Positions 7,211-14,705 of a stretch of DNA of 64,000 nucleotides are shown piece by piece. The translations under genes and the position numbers were made by a program. The notes below the pieces were generated by a model that had not been told where the DNA came from, made no database searches, and was given only the letters and a program-made list of their open reading frames with translations. The stretch is from NCBI RefSeq assembly GCF_000015205.1, contig NC_008701.1, forward strand, positions 1,739,436-1,803,435. The letters run 5' to 3'. The DNA is from Pyrobaculum islandicum DSM 4184. Lineage in GTDB: Archaea; Thermoproteota; Thermoprotei; Thermoproteales; Thermoproteaceae. Every line of letters begins with the position of its first letter. The first letter of the stretch is position 1.

Positions 7211-8725
7211 CTATGGCCGGGGGCTGGTTATGTCTTCTCGCGCATATCTCCTGACGACGCTTGGGATCTTCTCTATGAGGTCGCTGGCGGTGATGTGGAA
7301 GCCTAGCTGAGCGGCGGCCTCCTCGCCGGCTAGCCCGTTGACGAAGGCCGCCACGGCCGCGGCCTCTAGGGGGTCACGTGTCTTGGTCATAAACGCAGCG
7401 GTGAGGCCTGTGAGTACGTCGCCTGTCCCGCCGACGGTCATGGCGGGGGTGCCGGTGGTGTTTATCTTGACCCGCCTCCCGTCTGACGCCACGTCGTATC
7501 TGCCCTTGAGTAGTATGACAGCGCCGATCCTCCCCGCCCACTCCCTCACCGCCTCGGCCCTCTCCCTTAGCCCCCTCGGCGGCTCTACGCCTGTCAGCGC
7601 TTTGAACTCCCCCGCGTGTGGGGTGTACACCACCTGGGGCCCCCCCACCGGCGACCCCCCGAGGGCTTTTATGGCGTCTGCGTCGACGACAAGCGGTTTT
7701 TTGACCCGCGCGGCTATTTCTTTAACCGCGTCGGGGGTCTCGCCCTCCAGCCCCAGCCCCGGGCCGATGGCCACCACGTCGAACTTCTCCGCCAGCCTCA
7801 GCACCTTCTCCACGTGGCGTAGGGAGAGCCTAGGCCCCTCCAGCGGGACGGCGATTATGTCTGGGCTGTAGGCCTTAGCCGCCTGCGCCGCCGGCTCAGG
7901 CGCCGCGATAACCGCCAGATCCACGCCAGACCTCAGCGCGGCCAGCGCCACGTACATAGGCGCCCCCGAGTACTCGAGGGACCCACCCACCACCAGCACC
8001 CGGCCGTGGTCTCCCTTCTTCGCGTCGGCCCGCCGGGAGAAGTCTAGATAGGCGAAGTCCCCCGGCCCAACTACCACCTCAGCCTCCGGCGGGATGCCGA
8101 TGGGCTCCACCACCAGCTCCCCCACGTACCTCCGCGCCCCCTCAGCCAGGAGGCCCCTCTTTGGCTTGTGGAAAGTGACGGTGAGGGCGGCCCTAACCGC
8201 CTTGTCCCGCACCTCCCCCGTGTCCGGGTCCAGCCCGCTGGGGACGTCCACAGCCACCTTCGGCGCAGGAGCCGCGTTCATGAGGTCGACCGCGGTGGCG
8301 TGCGGCTCCCTAAGCGCCCCCCTCACCCCAGTCCCCAACACTGCGTCTATAATTACATCCGCCCAGAGGAACCAGTCCTGAAGTGCAAGAAGCTCCAGGG
8401 GAGTCGCCGCCAGCGCCAGCTCCACCCCCCACAGCCTCCTCACAGCCTCGAAATTCGCCCTAGCCAACTCCTCCCTAGGCTCCCCAAGCCCCACCACCCT
8501 CACCCACAGCCCCGCCCCGTGGAGATGCCTAGCCGCCACGTAGCCATCCCCCCCGTTGTCCCCCGTCCCACACACCACCAAAACCCTCCTCGCCCCCGGA
8601 AACCTACCAACGACATTCCTCGCCACAGCCGCCCCCGCGTTCTCCATCAACACAAGCCGCGGCACCCCAAGCCACTCCGCGTTCCTATCCACCACATACA
8701 TCTCAAGAGAGGAGATAGCCTCCAT
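7211..8725 (-). CDS. nnr: bifunctional NAD(P)H-hydrate epimerase / ADP-dependent dehydratase
   Basis: Repairs hydrated NAD(P)H: the N-terminal YjeF domain (about 1-210) epimerises NADHX and the C-terminal ribokinase-like domain (about 225-500) dehydrates it with ADP. Visible motifs are VLMENAGAAVAR and VVCGTGDNGGDGYVAARHL in the epimerase, and KGDHGRVLVVGGS, VIAIGPGLG-type VVAIGPGLG, NTTGTPAMTVGGTGDVLTG in the dehydratase. Length (504 aa) matches the fused archaeal enzyme. I start at ATG 8725 because a TATA box (ATAAAAAC on the plus strand, 8747-8754) lies 25 nt upstream; an in-frame start at 8755 exists but would precede it. Cytosolic housekeeping gene. Confidence 0.93.
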   Translation of the reverse strand: MEAISSLEMYVVDRNAEWLGVPRLVLMENAGAAVARNVVGRFPGARRVLVVCGTGDNGGDGYVAARHLHGAGLWVRVVGLGEPREELARANFEAVRRLWGVELALAATPLELLALQDWFLWADVIIDAVLGTGVRGALREPHATAVDLMNAAPAPKVAVDVPSGLDPDTGEVRDKAVRAALTVTFHKPKRGLLAEGARRYVGELVVEPIGIPPEAEVVVGPGDFAYLDFSRRADAKKGDHGRVLVVGGSLEYSGAPMYVALAALRSGVDLAVIAAPEPAAQAAKAYSPDIIAVPLEGPRLSLRHVEKVLRLAEKFDVVAIGPGLGLEGETPDAVKEIAARVKKPLVVDADAIKALGGSPVGGPQVVYTPHAGEFKALTGVEPPRGLRERAEAVREWAGRIGAVILLKGRYDVASDGRRVKINTTGTPAMTVGGTGDVLTGLTAAFMTKTRDPLEAAAVAAFVNGLAGEEAAAQLGFHITASDLIEKIPSVVRRYAREDITSPRP

Positions 8726-8983
8726 ATCGTCTACAATACACACAGATAAAAACATACCCTCCCCAAGTTCGGCAAAATTTGCTATATGCTACACAACGCC
8801 GTGTGTCAAATAACCGGCGCTAAATACGATGGCAACGTCTCAAAATTTTTCCTGATCTCAGAGGAGGAGAGCTACTAAACCAGAGCTGGCGCGGGGAGAG
8901 AACACCTTACAAAATGCCGGCTAATGGCTGGTCAGGGTGTTTTGTATGTCGTAAGGTTTTTATGGTGGAGGTTTTGTCTTAGT

Positions 8984-9487
8984 GTGGCTGTAGTGTTGCC
9001 TGAGAGGTTGGTTAGGGAGGCAGAGCGGAGGGGTATTGACGTGGGGGAGGTGGCGCTGGAGGCCCTGGCTAGGGCTCTGGAGCTAGATCCGGCCGACGTG
9101 GCCGCCGCGCGTGTGGAGCTGGCGGAGAGGTTTCTCGCCGAGGCGGAGCAGTACGTCGAGAGGGGGGACGCGGTGCAGGCCAGCGAAAAGCTCTACAAAG
9201 CTGTGGAGGAGTGCGTCAAGGCGTTGGCGGAGGAGCTGGGGGTTGAGGCGCTTGGGGAGGTCAGGCGGAGGGGCCGGTGGGATACTTGGCTTCTGGGGCG
9301 GGCGGCGAGGGAAGCGGCGGAGAGACTGGGAGAGGACAGAGTTAGGCTGGCGTGGAAAGACGCCTATGATATACACGTGTGGGGCTTTCACGAGGCTAAA
9401 TACGACGTTAGGGACGTGAAGGCGGCTCTGCCTCTGGCCAGGTGGCTCGTCGAGTTTGTGAAGAGCCGCGTGGCCGGCCGCCCCTAA
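8984..9487 (+). CDS. PaREP1 family protein (HEPN-like, 167 aa)
   Basis: Matches the PaREP1 pattern known from Pyrobaculum: a short N-terminal motif (VLPERLVREAERRG), a helix starting AARVELAERFLAEAEQYV, then DAVQASEKLYKAVEECVKAL and a C-terminal helix with WGFHEAKYD. The paired long helices resemble HEPN domains, but no clear R-x4-6-H RNase motif can be assigned. I start at GTG 8984, 24 nt from GTTTTTAT (about 8956-8963); the longer frame from 8924 begins upstream of that TATA box. The families occur in many copies in Pyrobaculum genomes; function is unknown. Confidence 0.8.
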   Translation: MAVVLPERLVREAERRGIDVGEVALEALARALELDPADVAAARVELAERFLAEAEQYVERGDAVQASEKLYKAVEECVKALAEELGVEALGEVRRRGRWDTWLLGRAAREAAERLGEDRVRLAWKDAYDIHVWGFHEAKYDVRDVKAALPLARWLVEFVKSRVAGRP

Positions 9488-9617
9488 CCTGCGGGGGTTC
9501 TCCCGGCGTATGTTCGCGGGGTTGTGAAGCCCCTGAAAATGCGTTGAAGGTTTGGCCTTAACGGTGTTGACACGGGAAGTATCAGTGTGTTTAAAAATGG
9601 TGAAGGGGAAGGGACTA

Positions 9618-9690
9618 GCCCCTGGGAGGCCCGGACTTGAGGAGGTGGGCCGAGGCCAGGTCCAGGTGGGTCACGGATTAGATGTTTCCT
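9618..9690 (+). ncRNA. candidate small structured RNA with a TATA box
   Basis: TTTAAAAA at 9590-9597 would place a transcription start near 9618, where no good ORF begins. The sequence that follows folds into a nested hairpin: CCTGG (9621-9625) with CCAGG (9656-9660), enclosing GGCCC with GGGCC, and the two stems are separated by GA on one side and GAG on the other, which recalls a kink-turn. Kink-turns bind L7Ae in archaeal H/ACA and C/D guide RNAs. No guide target was checked, and the 3' end is only a guess. Confidence 0.25.
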
Positions 9691-9908
9691 TTGAGCCCTT
9701 TTCTCTGTCGTGGTTGGCTTCCTTCTTACGAAAATGTGTGTTCTGAGTGGGAGGGCCATGTGCCTTCGGCGGTGAGGGGTTGTTCTATGGAGGGCTCCGC
9801 GCCTGGAGGGGGCCGTGCCGTCGTTCACCATGTCCGACGAACCTGCGGTGGAGGCGCAGAGGAGGGGAAAGCCCCTAGGCGTGTGCGGTCAACGACTGTC
9901 GGCAATGA

Positions 9909-10034
9909 GCGCCCGGGACAAACGGTACACAGTGGTGGGGAGATACCGAGGTCGACGTGGTCACATCGCCCGACTTCAGAGACTACGGGGTCAGATACAG
10001 AGAGGATCGCCCCCTCGAGCTGAAAGCAGAGTGA
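9909..10034 (+). pseudogene. coding-like remnant, possible transposase tail
   Basis: Between two PaREP1 genes, a plus-strand frame bounded by a stop at 9906 and TGA at 10032-10034 reads QWWGDTEVDVVTSPDFRD and then YGVRYREDRPLELKAE. It has no start codon or promoter of its own. It resembles the minus-strand peptide at 5900-6040 (both contain a V-V-x-S-P-D core followed by Tyr-Gly and Arg-Tyr). The rest of 9488-10155 shows no intact gene, so this looks like debris of a mobile gene. Confidence 0.3.
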
Positions 10035-10155
10035 AGGAGGTAGTCACGTTGACCAAGAGAGGGGACGGTGGCCGTCCAAGGCTTTCTCGCGGGTCTCTAG
10101 ACGGCGTCCTTGCGCGCTGCTTAAGGTATTTATAAAGGTGGTTAAGTATGTGTAC

Positions 10156-10521
10156 GTGGAGGAGGCTTGGAGAGCCCTCAGGGCGGCGTATGAGGAGCTC
10201 GAGTGGTTTGGGAAGACGGGCGACCCCGCGCTTTTGAGAGACGCGGCTGAGAAGGGCTGGCTTGCCGTGGTGAAGGCAATCGAGGAGCTGTTGAGGGCGT
10301 ACGGCGTGGAGGCTAAGACGTACAGAGAGAAGAGAGACGCGCTGAAGAAGCTGGGGCTGAGGGATCTGGTGCGTAGCTTTGCGGCTATGTCGCAGTTGCT
10401 CCACGTCGACTGCTATCATGACGGCATGTGCGACGAGCAGTACGTCAGAGAGTATCTGAAAGACGTAGAGGATATCCTGGACGAGGTTCGGCGCCGGTTG
10501 CAGCGCTTAAGGGGCCTGTAG
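10156..10521 (+). CDS. PaREP1-like / HEPN-like helical protein (121 aa)
   Basis: A short all-helical protein with the PaREP1-like features EEAWRALRAAYEELEWFGK, a central WLAVVKAIEELLRAYG helix and a C-terminal helix YVREYLKDVEDILDEVRRRL. Between them lie H-V-D-C-Y-H and C-D residues. TTTATAAA at 10129-10136 is 24 nt from GTG 10156, which I take as the start; in-frame GTGs at 10138 and 10150 lie closer to the TATA box. It is related in architecture to the 8984 gene but clearly divergent. HEPN domains often act as RNases or toxins, yet no nucleotidyltransferase partner lies next to it. Confidence 0.65.
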   Translation: MEEAWRALRAAYEELEWFGKTGDPALLRDAAEKGWLAVVKAIEELLRAYGVEAKTYREKRDALKKLGLRDLVRSFAAMSQLLHVDCYHDGMCDEQYVREYLKDVEDILDEVRRRLQRLRGL

Positions 10522-10567
10522 GGGGGTGGGGGCCGCAATGTTTTAAACTGCGCCACATATCACAGAT

Positions 10568-11125
10568 ATGGACGTGGGGAGGCGGGCCCTTCTGTATCTG
10601 GTGGTGTCACACTGGCGGAGGTGGGGGGAGGTGTGGGGGAAGAAGAAGGTGCAGAAGCTGATGTTCCTAGTGGAGCACTGGGACGGGGGGAGGGGGGTGT
10701 CCAAGTCGCTGGGCCTCACTGGGTACAGGTTTGTGGTGTGGCTCTACGGGCCCTACTCGCCTCAGGTGGATGAGGATTTGGAGTGGCTTGTGGAGGAGGG
10801 GTACATCTCGGAGAGGGTGTACGGATACGACTCGTACCACAGCGTGGTGGCCGACGGCGAGGTGGTGAGGCTGGGCTTCTACGACGACGACGAGTCGCCC
10901 AAGGTGATATACGTGTACCGCCCAACCCTGCGCGCCAGGTTTGTGAGGATAGGGGAGCCCCTACGGGCGAGGATAGACGCCGTGGTGGACAAGTTCGGCC
11001 GCTATACTGCGAACGAGCTTGAGACCCTCACGACAGCGATGCTGGGCGTCGAGAAGAGGAAAGCACTCGGGAAGGCAGTAGACGAAATAGTCCAGCTAGG
11101 CGGTGGAACGCGTAATACAACCTAG
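10568..11125 (+). CDS. Panacea/SocA-like (DUF4065-type) protein (185 aa)
   Basis: The N-terminal half has the pattern of the Panacea domain, which neutralises toxins in some bacterial toxin-antitoxin pairs: KKKVQKLMFLVEHWDG followed by FVVWLYGPYSPQVDEDLEWL and a short beta segment. ATG 10568 is 24 nt downstream of TTTTAAAC (10541-10548), fitting a leaderless mRNA. The next gene follows in the same direction with its own TATA box 30 bp downstream. Assignment is by pattern only; the C-terminal 60 residues are unassigned. Confidence 0.6.
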   Translation: MDVGRRALLYLVVSHWRRWGEVWGKKKVQKLMFLVEHWDGGRGVSKSLGLTGYRFVVWLYGPYSPQVDEDLEWLVEEGYISERVYGYDSYHSVVADGEVVRLGFYDDDESPKVIYVYRPTLRARFVRIGEPLRARIDAVVDKFGRYTANELETLTTAMLGVEKRKALGKAVDEIVQLGGGTRNTT

Positions 11126-11155
11126 CACTTTTTACCCGGGTGCATACGGCTGCCC

Positions 11156-11821
11156 GTGGAGTTGCTACTCCGGGGGTTAAACGTGGGCGGCTTCGCCCTG
11201 AGGCCCACCTACAAAAACGAGGATAGGATCAGGGCTGTAGTGGCCATCCTGGAGCGTGGCGAGTTCCGCCTGGAGGATCTGCTCGCTGTGGCGCAGTACG
11301 ACCTAGCCAGCATGCGGGCGCCGGGCTGGATCAAGGAGAAGGCGGAGCGCCTCGCCCGTCTCCTGCGGCGCCGGGGGCTCAAGACGTCTGCCAAGACGGT
11401 GTTTAGGTGGACCTCCTCAAGTTGGCTGTTCTCCCTCGCGATCTACCGCCACCTCACCGAAAGGGGGCTCCCCGGCTACTTCGCCGTCGAGCCCTACGTC
11501 GGCCTTAGCGAGGCGGTTTACCCCTTCGACTACGCCCTGGTGAAAGAGGACAGGGCTGTCCCAGTGGAGGTGAAGCGGCTGGCAAGCTGGGCCAACCTAG
11601 AGCAGTACATCGGCGACTTCAGAGAGAAGGCCCAACGAATCACCACGGCAGTCCTCCACCTGCACTTGACAGAGGAGCTCTGCCACCTGACGCCGCCGGA
11701 GGGGCTCAGAGCCCTGCTCGCACTAGCCAACACGGGCCCCGAGACGAGAGTCATCCTCACCTACCACTGCGGAGACACCTGGAGCCTAGAAGACGTCTCC
11801 AGACTCGCGGAGGGACTGTAG
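11156..11821 (+). CDS. hypothetical protein with PD-(D/E)xK-like motif (221 aa)
   Basis: The N-terminal half is helical and basic (RLARLLRRRGLKTSAKT). The C-terminal half has the order expected of a PD-(D/E)xK fold: a helix before GYFAVEPYVGLSEAVYPFD, Asp in YPFDYALV, then VPVEVKRLASW (E-x-K), then a helix. This would make it a possible DNA nuclease. GTG 11156 is 25 nt downstream of an AT-rich TATA-like CACTTTTTA (11126-11135). It follows the Panacea-like gene, so the two may form a toxin-antitoxin or defence pair. Confidence 0.6.
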   Translation: MELLLRGLNVGGFALRPTYKNEDRIRAVVAILERGEFRLEDLLAVAQYDLASMRAPGWIKEKAERLARLLRRRGLKTSAKTVFRWTSSSWLFSLAIYRHLTERGLPGYFAVEPYVGLSEAVYPFDYALVKEDRAVPVEVKRLASWANLEQYIGDFREKAQRITTAVLHLHLTEELCHLTPPEGLRALLALANTGPETRVILTYHCGDTWSLEDVSRLAEGL

Positions 11822-11993
11822 GCCCCCCGTCGAAACACCCAGCCGCCGGCTACCGAGGCGTCCATGCAAGCGGGGTTGAGCCAGGGCGAGACGCGCCGGC
11901 GTTGAGCGCGGTTGCCGTGGAGCGTCTTGGCCCGGCCGCCGGCGGAGTTTAAGTCGGCGCTATGTACGGCGGACGGCCCCGGGCCTGCGACGG

Positions 11994-12374
11994 TTAAGCC
12001 AGCGCCCTCAGCGCTATAAGCAAGGCCCGCGCGACGTCCCCCCTCGCGGAGCCCTCGTCGTAGAGCTTTAGGAGGGCCACGCCGGCCTTCCCCAACATCC
12101 TTACGGCTTGTTGGTCGATTCTGTCGCTTTCGCTGTGCGCCAAGATCTTATGTGCCCGGCCTCCCGCGAGTTTTTCGCAAGCCTCGAGCTGTGTAGGTGC
12201 ATCCTTTACGTCGCCGATGGTTAAATGGCCTCCTTTCAACTCCACTAGGTAGACAGCGCCGATGGGTAGCGTGATGCATACGACGTCGCATCCGGCGTCC
12301 GACAGCGCGCCTTTGTACCTCATGCAGCAGACGATTGGGCTCGACCTAACGCACGCTGCGTTGCAGTTGGGCAT
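11994..12374 (-). CDS. small protein with nuclease-like ELK motif, partner of the ATPase (126 aa)
   Basis: Overlaps the 3' end of the ATPase gene by 29 bp, so the two are transcribed and probably translated together. The N-terminus has five or six Cys (PNCNAACVRSSPIVCC). A core of CDVVCITLPIGAVYLVELKG resembles the D...E-x-K arrangement of PD-(D/E)xK enzymes. The C-terminal half is helical. No family is recognised. ATPase plus small effector is a common layout of two-gene antiviral systems, and that is the basis of the functional guess. Confidence 0.6.
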   Translation of the reverse strand: MPNCNAACVRSSPIVCCMRYKGALSDAGCDVVCITLPIGAVYLVELKGGHLTIGDVKDAPTQLEACEKLAGGRAHKILAHSESDRIDQQAVRMLGKAGVALLKLYDEGSARGDVARALLIALRALA

Positions 12375-13617
12375 ATAGCTCTAGGGCCTCTCCGCTCAGC
12401 TCCTCTATCACGGAGGAGATGGACTTTATCTCGGGCACGCCCCCGCTTCTGTCGACGGGTAGCTCCTCCAGCTCGCCGTCGTGTAGGTAGTACAGCCTCA
12501 GGCTCTCCACCTCCCCCTTCGCGTAGAGGTGGGCCAGCTTCATCACCACTAGGTCCGAGTGGGTTGTCACGAAGAGAGGCCTCCGCCGCGCCTCCCGGGC
12601 CAGCAGCTCGGCCACCTGGACCTGCCTATTGGCGTGCAGGTTGATCTCGGGCTCCTCCACCACCGCCAGGTCGCCCCTCCTCACCATGAGGCCCAGCAGG
12701 AGCCCCGCCACCTGCGCCACGCCAGACGAGGCAAAAGCCGCCGGCAGCTTCAGCCCGCTCGCGTATTCATACACAATCGCCAGGGTCCCCCTGTCCACGG
12801 CCACGTCGCCGTCGAGAAGCGCAGTCTCAACGCCGCCGAACTGCCCACCCACTCTCTCCACCGCGCCGCTCCTAATGAGATTTATCACGTCGGCTGCATA
12901 CAGCGACAGAGAAGGCTTGAAAAACTGCCTGGGAAGCTCCTCCCTAACCACCTGGCTAATTCCGTACAGCCTAATCAACGCCTCCACGACTCCGTAGAAC
13001 GCCGTGAGGAGGGCAATCCTCTCGGCGGGAATGTAGACGGAGCGTCGCATGGGGAGAAGCCCTTTAAAGCTGAGGCTCGCCCCGCGGGCTGAGAACGCCG
13101 CCCACTCGACGTCCTCTACAGCGCGTTTTACGAAACTACTGGATATGTTTACCTCAACGCGCGGCCTCTCTCCCCTGGGAAGAAGCGCCTTAAAAGAGAC
13201 CTCCAGCGATGGTGCACTAGCCTCCACAATCGCCTCCTCTTCGCCGTATGTGACAAAGTCGCTTGTCCCCAACACGGATTGCAACTCTCGCTTTAAGGCT
13301 TCTCCTGTAGACATCTTCGACATCTCCAGTGCAACCCTCTCCACCTCTTCCAGATGCTCCCTGAGACACTCGGCGCCGGCCCCGGAGCACCTCCGCATAC
13401 CCACCTCAGACAGGGCGTGGTGTGCAATAGCAGGCAAGTGGAAGAAGACGAGGTTGTGAACCGCGTATATGAGGGAAGCCAGCCACGACTTACCCACGTT
13501 ATTCGGGCCTATGACGGCGGTGAGGTCCCCCGCCACCAGCTCAGCCCGTCTCACCGGCCCAAAATTAGACACAGACACCCTAACCCCACCGAAGTATGTA
13601 GCCACGTCCACACCCAC
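12346..13617 (-). CDS. AAA-family ATPase (AAA_15/OLD-like, 423 aa)
   Basis: RecF/SMC-like ATPase: Walker A GPNNVGKSWLASLIYAV near residue 36, after an N-terminal VSNFGPVRRAEL strand typical of the AAA_15 group; signature-like ASSGVAQVAGLLLGL; Walker B LAVVEEPEINLHANRQ; His-switch VTTHSDLVV. A long helical insertion separates the two halves (about 60-290). No TOPRIM domain follows, unlike OLD nucleases; instead the small 11994-12374 gene follows with overlap. Likely a sensor or motor of a two-gene defence module. The cellular role is inferred from context. Confidence 0.82.
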   Translation of the reverse strand: MGVDVATYFGGVRVSVSNFGPVRRAELVAGDLTAVIGPNNVGKSWLASLIYAVHNLVFFHLPAIAHHALSEVGMRRCSGAGAECLREHLEEVERVALEMSKMSTGEALKRELQSVLGTSDFVTYGEEEAIVEASAPSLEVSFKALLPRGERPRVEVNISSSFVKRAVEDVEWAAFSARGASLSFKGLLPMRRSVYIPAERIALLTAFYGVVEALIRLYGISQVVREELPRQFFKPSLSLYAADVINLIRSGAVERVGGQFGGVETALLDGDVAVDRGTLAIVYEYASGLKLPAAFASSGVAQVAGLLLGLMVRRGDLAVVEEPEINLHANRQVQVAELLAREARRRPLFVTTHSDLVVMKLAHLYAKGEVESLRLYYLHDGELEELPVDRSGGVPEIKSISSVIEELSGEALELYAQLQRSVR

Positions 13618-13811
13618 CTACGCCTAAAAAACATTTCCCCCGTAGCTATGGAACCGCCAACCCCAGCCCCCGCGGGCTAAGGCTCTGCGGAGGGCCGTTT
13701 GTCTCGGCGGACTGCCGGCCCCGGGGGGTCGCCGGCATAGAGGATTGAGTCGAGAACCTTGTGCGCTGTGGCGTGGGGAACACTGCTATATACCCCCGGC
13801 AACTTGTAGAT

Positions 13812-14705
13812 GTGATTGAGGTAATTGTTTTGGATCTAGACAGAGCTCTGAGGTTTGCCCGCGGCGAGGGAGAGCTGGAGTGGGTGGGCCGGGGCGAGCT
13901 TGCGGTGGTCTACGCCGCTGGTCTCGGCCCCGTGGCTCTTGTCGCTCCGGCGCAGGGCGGCCGGAGGGCGAGGGTCAAGGCGGTGCTTAAGTGCATCGCG
14001 GAGGGGCGGGGTGGCGGCAGGCAGTGTATAGAGGGGGCCGGCAGGGCGCTGAGCGCCCGTTGCGGCAGGCCTGACCCCCCGCCTTCGGGGGCGTGCTTCT
14101 GCCACATATACAGGCTTTTCGAGGTGAGGGGGCAGGAGTACGACCCCTGTGAGCTAAAGGTGCCGGATGATCTGCGGGACGTGCGGGAGACGCTTAGGTT
14201 CTTCGGCAGGCTTATACAGGCCGTAGTTTACAGCCAGTCGCTGGACAAAGACGCCGTGGCTGAAGCCGCGTGCCGCGCCTTAGAAGGGCGGGATCTCTAC
14301 TGCGACAGGGAAAAAAGGGCCTACGTCAAACCGCTCAACGACCTCCGGAGACTGGGGATCCTCACTGTTGGAGGCGGCGATTGGAAGAGAAATGTAGCCG
14401 CCAGACTAACCCCCTTGGGGGAGTTCATAAGGCGGCTGGGGCGCGGCGCGGATGCCGTGTTGGCGGGGTCGGCGCCATTTGTCCTTTGCCACAGCGGCTA
14501 CGCCGCCGGGAGTCTCCATGTCGCCGAGGCGGGGTACTGCTTGGGTCTGCAGAGCGCTGTGGGCGACTCCCTCCTGGAGACGGCCCTCGCCAGCTACTGG
14601 AGGTATGTGAAGAGGGAAGCCGCCTACCAGCTCGTCCCCTATGGTTGCCCCGTCGACAAGATTCCTCTGATGCATTCAATAAATTCCTCTTCCGACTTCT
14701 CATAG
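13812..14705 (+). CDS. hypothetical protein with C-terminal winged-helix-like region (297 aa)
   Basis: I start it at GTG 13812 (MIEVIVLDLDRALRF) because GCTATATACC, centred near 13789, lies 24 nt upstream; the frame is open from 13761. The N-terminal domain has alternating strands (ELAVVYAAGLGPVALVAP). The middle is Cys-rich (GACFCHIY and others). Residues about 180-225 (YVKPLNDLRRLGILTVGGG, then AARLTPLGEFIRRLG) look like a winged helix. Its 3' end overlaps the convergent mcrC-like gene by 67 bp. It lies between an ATPase module and McrBC, so a defence-related regulator is possible, but nothing specific is recognised. Confidence 0.6.
   Translation: MIEVIVLDLDRALRFARGEGELEWVGRGELAVVYAAGLGPVALVAPAQGGRRARVKAVLKCIAEGRGGGRQCIEGAGRALSARCGRPDPPPSGACFCHIYRLFEVRGQEYDPCELKVPDDLRDVRETLRFFGRLIQAVVYSQSLDKDAVAEAACRALEGRDLYCDREKRAYVKPLNDLRRLGILTVGGGDWKRNVAARLTPLGEFIRRLGRGADAVLAGSAPFVLCHSGYAAGSLHVAEAGYCLGLQSAVGDSLLETALASYWRYVKREAAYQLVPYGCPVDKIPLMHSINSSSDFS

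Noticed and set aside
8756-8880. Short plus-strand frame ending in KFFLISEEESY with a possible ATG near 8790
   Set aside because: About 30 codons, no promoter at the usual distance and no recognised homology; perhaps a remnant but too weak to list.
9484-10135. Overlapping open frames on both strands between the PaREP1 genes
   Set aside because: None has a TATA box at the right distance or a recognisable protein; only the short tail at 9909-10034 looks coding-like.
13812-14705. A CRISPR-associated (CARF or Cas) identity for the 297-aa protein
   Set aside because: Despite the nearby array and a winged-helix-like C-terminus, no CARF or Cas signature could be pointed to.
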